A DNA stretch of 64,000 bases from WJMT01 sp964456985 (GTDB taxonomy: Bacteria; Acidobacteriota; Aminicenantia; Aminicenantales; Aminicenantaceae): the NCBI GenBank assembly GCA_964456985.1, contig CAYWDH010000010.1, forward strand, positions 13,474 to 77,473, read 5' to 3'. Below the pieces are notes generated by a model. The model was not told the DNA's origin. It saw only the letters and a list, made by a program, of their open reading frames with translations, and searched no databases. The translations under genes were made by a program, and so were the position numbers. Of the stretch, positions 41,289-50,944 are shown piece by piece (position 1 is the stretch's first letter; the number at the start of each line of letters is the position of its first letter).

Positions 41289-43307
41289 ATGAAAACCAAA
41301 CGCCCCCTTCAATGCCCTTTGTTTGCTGCTTGTTTATTGATTTTTTTCCTTTTTTGCTCCCACTCCTCACGCCCCTTGTTCTCCGACTCTTTCCCTGCTC
41401 CTGCTCCCGCGCCTCAAGAAAAGAGCCTGACCATCATCCACACCAATGACCTCCACTCACATCTCCTGGGCCACTCCCCGAACACAGACTACTCGCCAGA
41501 CATACTTAATGACGATGACACCTTAGGCGGTTGGGCCCGTATCGCCGTCGCTATACAAAGAGAAAAGGCAGCCCGGGAAAATCCGGTTCTTGTGCTGGAT
41601 GCAGGCGATTTTCTTATGGGAACTCTTTTTCATATGATAAGCCGGGAAGAGGCCGTCGAGCTTGTGCTGATGAAAGAGATGGGCTTTGACCTCACCACCC
41701 TGGGAAACCACGAGTTTGATTTAAAACCCGCCGGATTATCCCGTATCCTGCGAGCGGCTGCATCAAAGGGTGGAATGCCCCAGATCATTGCGTCGAACAT
41801 GATCTTTGATCCTGTCGAAGAGGCAGATGACACCCTGGAGCAGGATTTCAATCAGGGACTTATCAAACCGTATGTGGTCTTAAAGAGGAGTGGGATCCGG
41901 ATCGGGGTCTACGGACTACTCGGAGCTGATGCCACTGAGACAGCGCCTTTTGCATGGCCTGTGACATTCCGCGATATCATTGAAACATCAGAGGAGATGG
42001 TGCAAACACTCCGGGAGAAGGAAGGGGTCGATCTTGTGATCTGCCTTTCCCATTCCGGGATTTGGGATGATAAGAAAAAGTCCGAAGACGAAATTCTGGC
42101 GAAAAAGGTCCCGGGCATAGACATCATCATAAGCGGACACACCCATACAAAACTCACAGAGCCGATCTTTCACAACAACACCATCATTGTCCAGGCCGGA
42201 GACTACGGACGAAATGTTGGGGTTCTGGATTTTGCGGTCAATGAGGACCGCACGATTGTGTTTAAGGATTACCGTCTTTTAGAGATAAATGACTCGATCA
42301 AAGGAGACGAGCGGCTCACAAAGCTCATTGAGTCAGAAAAAGAGATGGTGGAGAACGAGGTGCTTAAGGACCGCCACCTGAAGTTCTATCAGCCTCTGGC
42401 AGAAACAGATTTTGACCTTTGCCTGGAGGATGAGGAGACCGGACTGGGGAACCTGGTCACAGATGCCATACGCTGGGCCGTAAACAGGCGTGTTTACGAA
42501 CCGGACCGCCCCTTATCAAAAGTAAGAGTCGCGCTTCAGTCTAACGGCCTTATCCGGAGCGATATTGTGAAAGGAAAGACCGGAGTGGTGGGCGTTTCAG
42601 ACCTTTTCCGGGTGGAACCCCTGGGAATTGGTCTGGATGGCACAATGGGTTATCCGCTCCTTACCTTTTATCTTTACGCTTCTGAGATCAAAAAGGCCAT
42701 GGAAGTCGCTACATCCATTTATCCTATAAAAGGGAGTGATTATTTTCTCCAGTTTTCAGGGATCAAGGTGACTTATAATCCAAAGCGCGTGATATTTGAC
42801 AGGGTCACAGATATATGGATCGAAGGGAAAGACGGCACGTATAAGCCGTTGGATTATTCCCCTTCCAACAAAGAGCTTTACAGAGTGGCCTCCAATTATT
42901 TCAATTCTTCTTTTATCAAATTTGTGGGAAGTTATACAAAAAACATCCTGAAGATCGTACCCAAGGACGCAGAAGGAAATCCCATCCAGGACCTCGCAAA
43001 TGCAAGAGTGGATGCTGACCCGGATACACCCGGGATACAGGAGCTTAAAGAATGGGAGACCTTGTTTAAATACATGGGGACTTTTGAGGACAGGGACGGA
43101 GACGGGCTCAATGAAATTTCCGAAAGATACAGCCTTACAGAGGGCCGTTTTGTTTCATCCCCGAGTCTCAATCCGATAAAGCTGCTCAAACGCGGAAATT
43201 TTCTCACATGGCTTGCGTTTTGTGCATTTGTTTTAGGACTCGGTATTTTTTCCCTGCTGATCTATATTGTAGTAAAAAAAATAAGGGGACGGGCCCGGGC
43301 ATCTTAA
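41289..43307 (+). CDS. exported 5'-nucleotidase/2',3'-cyclic phosphodiesterase family protein
   Basis: 672 residues with signal peptide. Metallophosphatase motifs: IIHTNDLHSHLLG, LVLDAGDFLMGT, TLGNHEFDLKP, ICLSHSGIWD, IIISGHTHTKL. The C-terminal 5'-nucleotidase domain follows (ETGLGNLVTDAIRWAVNR, LQSNGLIRSDI). A transmembrane helix at about 640-663 anchors it. Degrades extracellular nucleotides. The tail RGRARAS and stop are encoded by a repeat copy in a different frame from that used in the other host genes. Confidence 0.88.
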   Translation: MKTKRPLQCPLFAACLLIFFLFCSHSSRPLFSDSFPAPAPAPQEKSLTIIHTNDLHSHLLGHSPNTDYSPDILNDDDTLGGWARIAVAIQREKAARENPVLVLDAGDFLMGTLFHMISREEAVELVLMKEMGFDLTTLGNHEFDLKPAGLSRILRAAASKGGMPQIIASNMIFDPVEEADDTLEQDFNQGLIKPYVVLKRSGIRIGVYGLLGADATETAPFAWPVTFRDIIETSEEMVQTLREKEGVDLVICLSHSGIWDDKKKSEDEILAKKVPGIDIIISGHTHTKLTEPIFHNNTIIVQAGDYGRNVGVLDFAVNEDRTIVFKDYRLLEINDSIKGDERLTKLIESEKEMVENEVLKDRHLKFYQPLAETDFDLCLEDEETGLGNLVTDAIRWAVNRRVYEPDRPLSKVRVALQSNGLIRSDIVKGKTGVVGVSDLFRVEPLGIGLDGTMGYPLLTFYLYASEIKKAMEVATSIYPIKGSDYFLQFSGIKVTYNPKRVIFDRVTDIWIEGKDGTYKPLDYSPSNKELYRVASNYFNSSFIKFVGSYTKNILKIVPKDAEGNPIQDLANARVDADPDTPGIQELKEWETLFKYMGTFEDRDGDGLNEISERYSLTEGRFVSSPSLNPIKLLKRGNFLTWLAFCAFVLGLGIFSLLIYIVVKKIRGRARAS

Positions 43308-43387
43308 ATATTATCAATAGCTTAACCCTACTTTTCCACAACCCCCTACCCTGGAGCATCGCCATTTTTGGGGGCAAAAATCAGCAG
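43285..43387 (+). repeat. dispersed ~100-bp repeat, copy 9
   Basis: Begins inside the 5'-nucleotidase gene, just after the transmembrane anchor. Blocks: GGGGACGGGCCCGGGCATC, TATTATCAATAGC, CTTTTCCACA, CTACCCTGGAG, TTTTTGGGGGCAAAAATCAG. Confidence 0.92.
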
Positions 43388-43478
43388 TTGCAGACTCCTA
43401 TTTTCAAAGATTATGATGCCCCTGATTTCCTACTTGACAGGGCACCTTATCCTGTAATAGTTTTATAGAGAAGAGCCC

Positions 43479-45068
43479 ATGGATTTTATCTTTGATTCCT
43501 GCAGCCGAAGAGACTTTATTAAAATGTCTTCCACAGTTGGACTTGCAGGCCTTCTCTCTAGCTGCGGTCTGTTCCGCTCACTTCCCAATAAACCAAATGT
43601 TCTGTTTGTGATTGTGGATGATTTGAGGCCGGAGCTGGGATGTTACGGCAACCCGGAGATCAAGACTCCTCATTTCGACCGGTTTTCCACTGAGTCTGTT
43701 CTTTTTTCAAGAGCCTACTGCCAGGCAGCTGCCTGTGCCCCTTCGAGAGCCTGTGTTATGACAGGAAAACGGCCGGACACCACTCGGGTCTGGAGTCTGG
43801 GAGATAAATTTCGTGAGCTCAATCCCGCGATTGTGACTATGCCCCAGCATTTTCACAAATTCGGTTATCATACGGTTTCCATGGGAAAGATCTTCCATAA
43901 CCACATGCCGGACCCTGTGTCCTTTGATGAACCGGACCTCAGGCCCCCTGCCTTCAACACACCTGAGCTCAGGGACCGAGATCCTGAGTCTTTTTATCAT
44001 GATGAAGAGCTCAAAAGAGAGCTTGCAGAAGTCAGAAAACAGAGGCTGGCTGAAAATCCCAATGCCTATGCGGGAGGATGGGCTTACGGACAGTCTACAG
44101 AATGCTATGATGGCCCGGACAGCGAGTTCTATGATGGCGCCCAGACTGATCTGGCTCTTAATAAGTTAAAAGAGCTCAAAGGGAGGGAGGAGCCCTTTTA
44201 TCTTGCTGTGGGGTATTACCGGCCTCATCTGCCTTTTGTGTCCCCTAAAAAGTATTGGGACCTCTACGACCGGCAGAAACTTTCTCTGGCTCCAAATCCG
44301 TTTCTTCCCAAAAATGCTCCGCTTTATGCTATGAATTCCGCCTATGAATTGACCGGATGTTATGACCTGGAGTGGGTCAAGCATCCATCGGTTGAGAAAC
44401 TGCCTGAAGATACGGCGCGGCGTCTCAAACACGGATACTATGCCAGTGTGAGTTTTGTGGATGCCTGTTTTGGGAGGTTGATGGATGGATTGAAGCGCCT
44501 TGGACTTGATAAGAACACCGTGGTTGTGGTTTGGGGCGATCACGGCTGGAAATTAGGGGAACATGGAAGCTGGTGCAAGCAGACAAACTACAATATAGAC
44601 ACGCGGGTTCCTCTTTTTATAAAGGTCCCCGGATATAAAGCCATGGGCCGAGCTAGTGACAGTCTGGTGGAGCTGGTGGATCTTTACCCCACTCTATGTG
44701 ATCTGGCTGGGATAAGCGTGCCGGATGATATGGAGGGGATCAGTCTGAAGCCCGTGCTTAAAAATCCGGAGGCTGAAGTCAAGTCAGCGGTGTTCAGCCA
44801 GTATCATCAGCGGCCTAAGGTCACGCCGGATGGGGGCCGGTACATGGGATACTCCATGGTCACGAGCCGCTATCATTATGTGGAATGGTACACCTGGGAC
44901 AATCAGCGCAAAGAGCGTGGGCAAAAAGTGGGAGTTGAGCTCTACGACAACCAAAACGATCCTCAGGAAAATCTCAACATTGCGGATGAGCCCCGAAATC
45001 AGGCATTGGTGCAGAGTCTTTCTGAGCAGCTTAGAAACGGTTGGGGGGACGGGCCCGGGCATCTTTAA
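43479..45068 (+). CDS. Tat-exported sulfatase, iduronate-2-sulfatase-like
   Basis: 529 residues. SRRDFIKMSSTVGLAGLLSSCG combines a twin-arginine motif with a lipobox. KPNVLFVIVDDLRPELGCYGN supplies metal ligands, and CAPSRACVMTGKRPD (CxPSR) is the formylglycine motif. DWVVWGDHGWKLGEHG-like VVVWGDHGWKLGEH and CYDLEW blocks agree with arylsulfatase A/iduronate sulfatase relatives. It would desulfate glycans or aryl sulfates outside the cytoplasm. The final residues, GDGPGHL, come from a repeat copy. Confidence 0.9.
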   Translation: MDFIFDSCSRRDFIKMSSTVGLAGLLSSCGLFRSLPNKPNVLFVIVDDLRPELGCYGNPEIKTPHFDRFSTESVLFSRAYCQAAACAPSRACVMTGKRPDTTRVWSLGDKFRELNPAIVTMPQHFHKFGYHTVSMGKIFHNHMPDPVSFDEPDLRPPAFNTPELRDRDPESFYHDEELKRELAEVRKQRLAENPNAYAGGWAYGQSTECYDGPDSEFYDGAQTDLALNKLKELKGREEPFYLAVGYYRPHLPFVSPKKYWDLYDRQKLSLAPNPFLPKNAPLYAMNSAYELTGCYDLEWVKHPSVEKLPEDTARRLKHGYYASVSFVDACFGRLMDGLKRLGLDKNTVVVVWGDHGWKLGEHGSWCKQTNYNIDTRVPLFIKVPGYKAMGRASDSLVELVDLYPTLCDLAGISVPDDMEGISLKPVLKNPEAEVKSAVFSQYHQRPKVTPDGGRYMGYSMVTSRYHYVEWYTWDNQRKERGQKVGVELYDNQNDPQENLNIADEPRNQALVQSLSEQLRNGWGDGPGHL

Positions 45069-45145
45069 TCATATCAATAACATATCCAACTTTTCCACAG
45101 ATCGCTACCCTGAAGCACCGCCATTTTTGGGGGGTAAAATCAGCC
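45043..45145 (+). repeat. dispersed ~100-bp repeat, copy 10
   Basis: Supplies the end of the sulfatase gene; its 3' end abuts the stop of the minus-strand SDR gene at 45150. Confidence 0.92.
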
Positions 45146-45149
45146 GTTT

Positions 45150-46031
45150 TCACATCCGGTTCCCGCCGCCCACATACAGGACCTGCCCCGTGATCCAGTC
45201 CGCCTGTACGGAGGCAAAGAACACAGCAGCCATAGCAATATCCTCGGGCTTTCCTATTCTTCTCAGGGGGTAACTGGCTGATAACTGTTTTACGAGCTCC
45301 TCAGGCATCCAGCCAGTCTGGACCGCACCCGGAGAAACCACATTGACCGTGATCCCATAAGGTCCCAGTTCTGATGCGGCTGCACGGGCATAGCTCTCAG
45401 CTCCATATTTGCTGGCCCCATAGGAGACATTTGAAGCGTGCCCTCCGGCTCCGTCCGTGGAGATATTAATGATCCGTCCCCATTTGAAATCGTTCTCTAT
45501 ATGCCGTTTTGCGTATTCAGCCATCATCAGAGCCACTGCGCGGCTGTTCACTGAGAAATGCTTATCATGCGAATTGGATGTGATGGGCTGAAGGCTGTAT
45601 TCATTTACGAACAATGGACTCTTTTCTATTACCTTCTTTGGGAGAAATGTATCCGGCTGGTCAAAAGCCGCATTGTTCACAACGATTTGGACCTTGCCGA
45701 GGTGTTCTTCAGCAAGATCAAACATTCGGGGGATGTTGTCTGCATCAGAGAGGTCCGCTTCCCATGCGAAACAAGCCCCCCCTGATTCCTTGATCTTCTG
45801 TTCAATCCTGTCGGCTGACCGGGAGATCATTTTGCAGTAATAGGCTCTGCCGGGATTTACAGCTTTCCGGGCATTCTCTTCACTCTCCCCATAGAGCTCA
45901 GGATCTTGACGCAGAAAATTAATAAAGACTCTGGCGCCTTCCCTGGCAAATCTCAAGACCGCGGCCGCTCCGATTCCGTGATTGGCTCCTGTGACAATGA
46001 CAACCTTATCTTTAAGTCCTGTATCGATCAT
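45150..46031 (-). CDS. short-chain dehydrogenase/reductase
   Basis: 293 residues from MIDTGLKDKVVIVTGANHGIG (GGAAGGGATAAA precedes this ATG). TGANHGIG is the NAD(P)-binding loop, VNNAAFDQP follows, and YGASKYG gives the catalytic Tyr and Lys; TGQVLYVGGGNRM ends the protein as in FabG-like enzymes. An insertion around residues 40-75 is longer than in standard FabG. Substrate unknown. No operon partner. Confidence 0.88.
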   Translation of the reverse strand: MIDTGLKDKVVIVTGANHGIGAAAVLRFAREGARVFINFLRQDPELYGESEENARKAVNPGRAYYCKMISRSADRIEQKIKESGGACFAWEADLSDADNIPRMFDLAEEHLGKVQIVVNNAAFDQPDTFLPKKVIEKSPLFVNEYSLQPITSNSHDKHFSVNSRAVALMMAEYAKRHIENDFKWGRIINISTDGAGGHASNVSYGASKYGAESYARAAASELGPYGITVNVVSPGAVQTGWMPEELVKQLSASYPLRRIGKPEDIAMAAVFFASVQADWITGQVLYVGGGNRM

Positions 46032-46175
46032 TTTATCCCTTCCATACAAAAAATTGCTCTTGAATTGAGGTCAGTTTACATTTTTACCCGAACTTTGTAA
46101 ATGCAGATACATACTGAACATGATGTCAATATGCCCGACCGAATAAGCCTAAATAAAAAAAAATAAAAATTCTGC

Positions 46176-46221
46176 TTGACATATTAATAAGTTAATACTA
46201 TTATAAAGTTAATGGTATTAA
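46176..46221 (+). promoter_or_regulatory. promoter and dyad upstream of the first PadR gene
   Basis: TTGACA (46176-46181), 17-bp spacer, TATTAT (46199-46204). An inverted repeat, TTAATAC (46192-46198) and GTATTAA (46215-46221), brackets the -10 and start region, a fit for autoregulation by the PadR protein encoded next. Confidence 0.6.
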
Positions 46222-46265
46222 TAAATGAAGAACAATGTTACATTATTTCTTAGAGGAGGTATAGA

Positions 46266-46637
46266 TTGGGTCAGGAAAACGAAATCAATAAGAAATTTCA
46301 GAAAGAATTGAACGCAGGCACGGCCTCGCTGGTTCTGCTCAGTATCCTTTCCCGGGCAGACGAGCCGCTCTATGGGTACAAGATCTCCAAACTCATGGAC
46401 TCAGTGGATGATAAAGGCACTCCCATGATGAAACAGGGAGCCCTTTACCCTGTGCTGCGTTCACTCCACAGCAGCGGATTGCTGGATAGCTATGTGGATC
46501 CCTCTGTTTCAGGGCCGCCTCGCCGTTACTACAAAATCACGGATGCCGGTCTCAAGACCTTGAAAACCTGGAGGGAAATCTGGGATCAAACCAAAACATT
46601 TGTGGACCGGACTTTAAAGGGGAAAAGTCATGTGTAA
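46266..46637 (+). CDS. PadR-family transcriptional regulator
   Basis: 123 residues from TTG with GAGGAGGT 4-5 bp upstream. LLSILSRADEPLYGYKISKLMDS, MKQGALYPVLRSLHSSGLLDSY and GPPRRYYKITDAGLKTLKTW are the PadR winged helix. It starts the operon of two HAAS membrane proteins and a large permease, and probably represses its own promoter. Confidence 0.9.
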   Translation: MGQENEINKKFQKELNAGTASLVLLSILSRADEPLYGYKISKLMDSVDDKGTPMMKQGALYPVLRSLHSSGLLDSYVDPSVSGPPRRYYKITDAGLKTLKTWREIWDQTKTFVDRTLKGKSHV

Positions 46638-47520
46638 AAATGTCTCAGAATATTTAACGAAGCTCAGGAAAGAACTGGGCCAAAGCGTTGATCGATCCCT
46701 TATCCAGGATGCTCTCTCCGATGCTGAAACCCACCTCAGAAACGCTCTGGAAGAGGAACTGTCCGAAAATCCAAATGTTTCCGAAGCCAAGCTCCTCACT
46801 CCCCTTATTGAAAAATACGGTACGCCCAGCGAGGTTGCCTCTGCATACAGGGCAATGGAACCTCATATCACATCTGCCCCAGGCCGCCTATATCGCCCCG
46901 GAAAAAGATCCCTTTTAGGAAAATTATTTAGCGTGCTGACTGAATCCAGTGCATGGGGCGCTTTCGTCTACCTTGTTTTTGCCTTTATTCCGGCCGTCAT
47001 CTTCGGAGGCTGGGCTCTTTTTGCCGGACTCGCTTCTGCTTCCATGCTCGTTTTCATCATAGGACTCCCCCTCTTCGGAGGCTATCTTCTTTCCCTTCGA
47101 GGGATCGCGCTGCTGGAGGGCCGTATCATCGAAGCGTTCCTGGGAGTCCGCATGCCGCAAAGACCGCTGTTTTTTAAAAAAGGCCTTGGTTGGTGGGATA
47201 AATTCATGGCCTTAGTCAGGGACCCTTATTCCTGGAAGGCGCTAGTATATTTTGTGCTTCTTTTACCTCTGGGATTTATCTACACAGCTCTTTTCAGCCT
47301 GCTTTTCACCTTCTCTTTGATCTTTATCCTAAGTCCTGTGCTTGAACTTGTATTCCGCCTTCCGCTGGATCTGGTCGGAGATAATGTTTTCACACCTCTC
47401 TGGCTTTTGCCCTTCGTGTGTCTTGGCGGTCTCCTTCTCCTGCCGCTGACATTTCATTTGGCAAAGCTTTTCGGCAGAGTTCACGGCCGGTTCGCCAAAT
47501 CCATGTTGGTACGAAAGTAA
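46630..47520 (+). CDS. HAAS-domain membrane protein, first paralogue
   Basis: 296 residues. The N-terminal 75 residues (EYLTKLRKELGQ, IQDALSDAETHLRNAL, LIEKYGTPSEVASAYRAME) match the HAAS/DUF1700-like helical domain that accompanies PadR regulators. Several transmembrane helices follow (about 115-150, 200-250, 255-280). It overlaps the PadR gene by 8 bp and is clearly paralogous to the next gene. Confidence 0.75.
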   Translation: MCKNVSEYLTKLRKELGQSVDRSLIQDALSDAETHLRNALEEELSENPNVSEAKLLTPLIEKYGTPSEVASAYRAMEPHITSAPGRLYRPGKRSLLGKLFSVLTESSAWGAFVYLVFAFIPAVIFGGWALFAGLASASMLVFIIGLPLFGGYLLSLRGIALLEGRIIEAFLGVRMPQRPLFFKKGLGWWDKFMALVRDPYSWKALVYFVLLLPLGFIYTALFSLLFTFSLIFILSPVLELVFRLPLDLVGDNVFTPLWLLPFVCLGGLLLLPLTFHLAKLFGRVHGRFAKSMLVRK

Positions 47521-47532
47521 AAGGATGGAAAC

Positions 47533-48456
47533 ATGATAAAAAACATCACAGAATATTTAGACAAACTCAAAGAAGAGATGAGAGGATGCGATCCGGCCAT
47601 CATCCAGGATGCCCTCTCCGATGCTGAGGAGCACCTGCAGAACGCGCTGGAAGAAGCGTCGGTGGGCTCTCTGGAGATTTCAGAGCAAGCCGCTCTGGAA
47701 TCATCCATTGAAAGATACGGTACCCCAATGGAGGTTGCTTCAGCATACAGAGAGATCGAATCCCGCATGCGGCCTGCCCTGGCCCCTTCAGAACCCGCAC
47801 GCACAAAAAAGCGCTCCTTTTGGGCAAAATTATTCGGCGCTGCCGGAGAATCCCGAACATGGGGAGCCTTTCTTTATATCCTGATCTCCGGCCTTACAGC
47901 TGTCGTGTACGGGACATGGGCTCTTTTGGGGGGCGCGTTTTCTCTTTTTTCGCTCGTCTTGATCATCGGGATCCCTGTGACCGGCCTTTTCCTTCTCTCT
48001 CTCAGGGAGATCGCTCTTGTGGAAGGCCGCCTTATTGAAGCGCTCATCGGCATCCGCATGCCGCGAAAGCCGGTGTTTTTGCGCCGCGGCCTGAATTGGA
48101 GACAAAAATACAAAGCTCTGGTCACTGAATCTCACACCTGGAAAATCTTTGCCTATCTGATTCTGCATTTTCCTCTGGGTTTTACATATTTTTTTATCAC
48201 CTTCATACTGCTTTCCCTGTCCCTTAAGTTCGCTCTTTATCCGGTCTGGTTTTGGGTGCTCGGGCGCCCCTTGATCACCTTAAACCAGCCGTTCTATCCT
48301 AATCCATGGTTTATTCCTCTGATTGCAGTGTGCGGGATCGCCCTCTTCTTTGCCTCCCTCCATCTTATCCGATTCATGGGCAGAATTCACGGCCGGTTTG
48401 CCAAATACATGCTGATAAGAAAGCAGGAACAGACACATCAAGGAGGCACGCCATGA
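47533..48456 (+). CDS. HAAS-domain membrane protein, second paralogue
   Basis: 307 residues with the same layout as its upstream neighbour (IIQDALSDAEEHLQNALEE, IERYGTPMEVASAYREIE, then paired helices and RIHGRFAKYMLIRK at the end). The stop overlaps the permease ATG by 4 bp. A tandem gene duplication explains the pair. Confidence 0.75.
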   Translation: MIKNITEYLDKLKEEMRGCDPAIIQDALSDAEEHLQNALEEASVGSLEISEQAALESSIERYGTPMEVASAYREIESRMRPALAPSEPARTKKRSFWAKLFGAAGESRTWGAFLYILISGLTAVVYGTWALLGGAFSLFSLVLIIGIPVTGLFLLSLREIALVEGRLIEALIGIRMPRKPVFLRRGLNWRQKYKALVTESHTWKIFAYLILHFPLGFTYFFITFILLSLSLKFALYPVWFWVLGRPLITLNQPFYPNPWFIPLIAVCGIALFFASLHLIRFMGRIHGRFAKYMLIRKQEQTHQGGTP

Positions 48457-50846
48457 TAAAAAGCTATATACTTATTGCATTAAGAAATCTGAAAAAACAA
48501 AAGACCTTTTCCTGGATCAACATTTTCGGAATGGCTGTGGGCATGGCAGGCTTTATACTGTTTGCCCTTATGGCCGGTTCCAAACTCAGGGCCGACAAGT
48601 TCCATGAAAAAGCAGATCAGATCTACAGCGTGGTCCAGGTCTTTCAAAAAGAAAACAAAGAGGACCAGCACCTGGCATATACTCCCGGGCCCATGGCCAA
48701 AGCACTGCGCAGTGAATTTCCCGAGATAAAGGATGCGTGCCGTGTTTATCCGGCCGGTCAGGTCACTCTTAAAAAGGGGGAAGATGCCTTTTCCGAGCGC
48801 AGCGTGCTGTTCGTCGATCCATCCTTTTTATCTTTGTTTTCTTTTAAAATGACAGCCGGTGACCCTGGAACTGCGCTCAGCGAGCCGTATTCTCTGGTTT
48901 TATCCGAAGCCTCCGCCCGGAAATATTTCGGAGATGAAAATCCTATTGGCAGGGTGCTGACTTTAAATAAGGACACAAGCCTGCGGATTACAGGAGTTAC
49001 AAAAAACATAACCCGGACTTCTTCCATCAAATTTAATTTTCTGGTCTCTCTGGAAACGGTTCGGGCCTTCTCCGGCATCCTGGATGATTGGTCAGCCCAT
49101 CGAATGGCCACTTTTCTTCTGGTCCGTGATGGGTTTGATCGGTCCGGTTTTGAGGAAAGGCTTCCTGATTTTCTCTCCAAGCATTTTAACAGCGGGCCGG
49201 AATCACCTAAAAAAATATATCTTTTTCCTTTTCTCGATTTTCGGTTAAAGTCCAGGCATATCACTTCTTTCATGGGAAGCAGCAGCCCGGCCAGTGTGGT
49301 TATCATCTTTTCCGTCGGTATTCTGCTTCTTCTTGTGGTGAGCATCAACTTTGTCAATCTGGCTACTGTACGCTCCATGCACAGGACCAAAGAGATCGGG
49401 CTCCGCAAAGTTGTCGGCGCCAGGAGGCCCCAACTGATCCTCCAGTTTTTGGGCGAGTCCATGGTTTTATCTATCATCGCCATCCCTTTGGCCGTTATCC
49501 TGTATGAGATCATACACCCCATTTTTTATGCCTCTATGGGGGATTTGGCTATGGTGTCCTTTGTCCCTCAAGTATCGAACTCCATCTGGAACTATCCCTT
49601 CCTTCTAAAATACCTAGTGGGTGCGGCTGTGCTCACAGGCCTTTTCTCCGGACTCTATCCTGCCTTGTTTCTTTCGAGTCTGCAGCCTCTGCATGTACTG
49701 AAGGAAAACTTCCAGCCGGGGCGAAAAAAGAAAAGAGGGAGCAAAGCTATGATCGTGTTCCAGTTTTCGCTTTCCATACTATTCATCTCATGTGCTTCCC
49801 TGTTGAAATACCAATCAAAGCATCTGTTCGAGGCTGATTTTGGATACAGCAGGGAGAATGTAGCTTATGTGGAACTGGGAAAAGAGGCCCGGGACAAGCT
49901 TGACGTTTTGAAAACAGAAATCGCCCGCCATCAGGAGGTGGTTCAAGTCTCTGGGGCAGGAAGCCTTCCTGTGGTCTGGGAGTCTCCGGAACCGGTCCGC
50001 TTACCGGATGCAGCTGAGGATGAATCCGTTACCATGCAGGCCTACGGAGTAGACTATGGTTTTGTGGAAACGCTTGAGATCCAGATGCAGAAAGGCCGCA
50101 GCTTCAGCCGGGATTTTGCGGACGCAGACAGCCTCATCCTCAATGAAGCGGCCCTTAAAAAGCTCAAATGGGAACATCCCATAGGCAGACAATTAGTTGT
50201 TAGCGGCCGGACTGGAACAGTGGTCGGGGTAGCTGACGATTTTCTCTTTGCGGATATAGGATTTCAACTCCCTCCTGCAGTTCTGTATCTGGCGCCTGAA
50301 GAATCCCGGGTTCTGCTTGTAAGATATTCCTCTGAAGAGGGATTTCCCGAACTCCGGAAATACATTAAAAAGCAGTGGGTGACCTTTATGCCGGATAGCC
50401 CTTTTGAGTGTTTGACATTGTCAGATTATTTCAACAGGGTGTTCGGCCTTCTGGGCAAGCTGACCGGGTTTCTGAACATGATCGGAATGACAGCCATTTT
50501 GTTCTCCTGCCTTGGGCTTTTGGGACTGACCTCCTATCTGACAAAGCAGAGGACCAAAGAGATAGGGATCCGCAAAGTGCTGGGCGCCTCAACGGGGAAA
50601 ATCATGTGGAAAATGACGCGTGAGTTTCTCGTTCTGGTGGCTGTGGCGAATGTGGTCGCTCTGGGGCTTGTGTATTTCGGCTGGAGCAAGGCCCTTCAGA
50701 CCGGATTGTTGTTCATAACTCCCATTAATGCGGGCACCTATATTATGGCTGTGACTGTTTCGCTTGCCGCTGCGTTTCTGGCTGTTTTGACCCAGACTCT
50801 GAAAGCAGCCCGGACTAACCCGGCGCGCTCCCTACGTTGCGAATAA
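48453..50846 (+). CDS. FtsX/MacB-family ABC permease
   Basis: 797 residues from MIKSYILIALRNLKKQKTFSWINIFG; the frame opens upstream at 48306 but the ATG at 48453 has AAGGAGG and overlaps the previous stop, so it is preferred. Double MacB/FtsX layout: TM1 at about 20-43, periplasmic core domain, GLRKVVGARRPQLILQFLGES, a second periplasmic domain and GIRKVLGASTGKIMWKM near the C-terminus. No ABC ATPase is encoded nearby. Confidence 0.88.
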   Translation: MIKSYILIALRNLKKQKTFSWINIFGMAVGMAGFILFALMAGSKLRADKFHEKADQIYSVVQVFQKENKEDQHLAYTPGPMAKALRSEFPEIKDACRVYPAGQVTLKKGEDAFSERSVLFVDPSFLSLFSFKMTAGDPGTALSEPYSLVLSEASARKYFGDENPIGRVLTLNKDTSLRITGVTKNITRTSSIKFNFLVSLETVRAFSGILDDWSAHRMATFLLVRDGFDRSGFEERLPDFLSKHFNSGPESPKKIYLFPFLDFRLKSRHITSFMGSSSPASVVIIFSVGILLLLVVSINFVNLATVRSMHRTKEIGLRKVVGARRPQLILQFLGESMVLSIIAIPLAVILYEIIHPIFYASMGDLAMVSFVPQVSNSIWNYPFLLKYLVGAAVLTGLFSGLYPALFLSSLQPLHVLKENFQPGRKKKRGSKAMIVFQFSLSILFISCASLLKYQSKHLFEADFGYSRENVAYVELGKEARDKLDVLKTEIARHQEVVQVSGAGSLPVVWESPEPVRLPDAAEDESVTMQAYGVDYGFVETLEIQMQKGRSFSRDFADADSLILNEAALKKLKWEHPIGRQLVVSGRTGTVVGVADDFLFADIGFQLPPAVLYLAPEESRVLLVRYSSEEGFPELRKYIKKQWVTFMPDSPFECLTLSDYFNRVFGLLGKLTGFLNMIGMTAILFSCLGLLGLTSYLTKQRTKEIGIRKVLGASTGKIMWKMTREFLVLVAVANVVALGLVYFGWSKALQTGLLFITPINAGTYIMAVTVSLAAAFLAVLTQTLKAARTNPARSLRCE

Positions 50847-50871
50847 AATGTTCATTATATTTTAATTTCCT

Positions 50872-50900
50872 TTGACTTTTGAAAGAAATATCTGTACAAT
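50872..50900 (+). promoter_or_regulatory. sigma70 promoter of the second PadR module
   Basis: TTGACT (50872-50877), 17-bp spacer, TACAAT (50895-50900), 44 bp before the start codon. Confidence 0.65.
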
Positions 50901-50944
50901 GGTTTTGATATCTTTCATAAATTGAAGGTAATGGAGCAAATATC

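Noticed and set aside
48306..48453. Start of the first FtsX permease at 48306
   Set aside because: It overlaps most of the end of the HAAS paralogue in another frame; the ATG at 48453 has an ideal ribosome site and the conserved family start.
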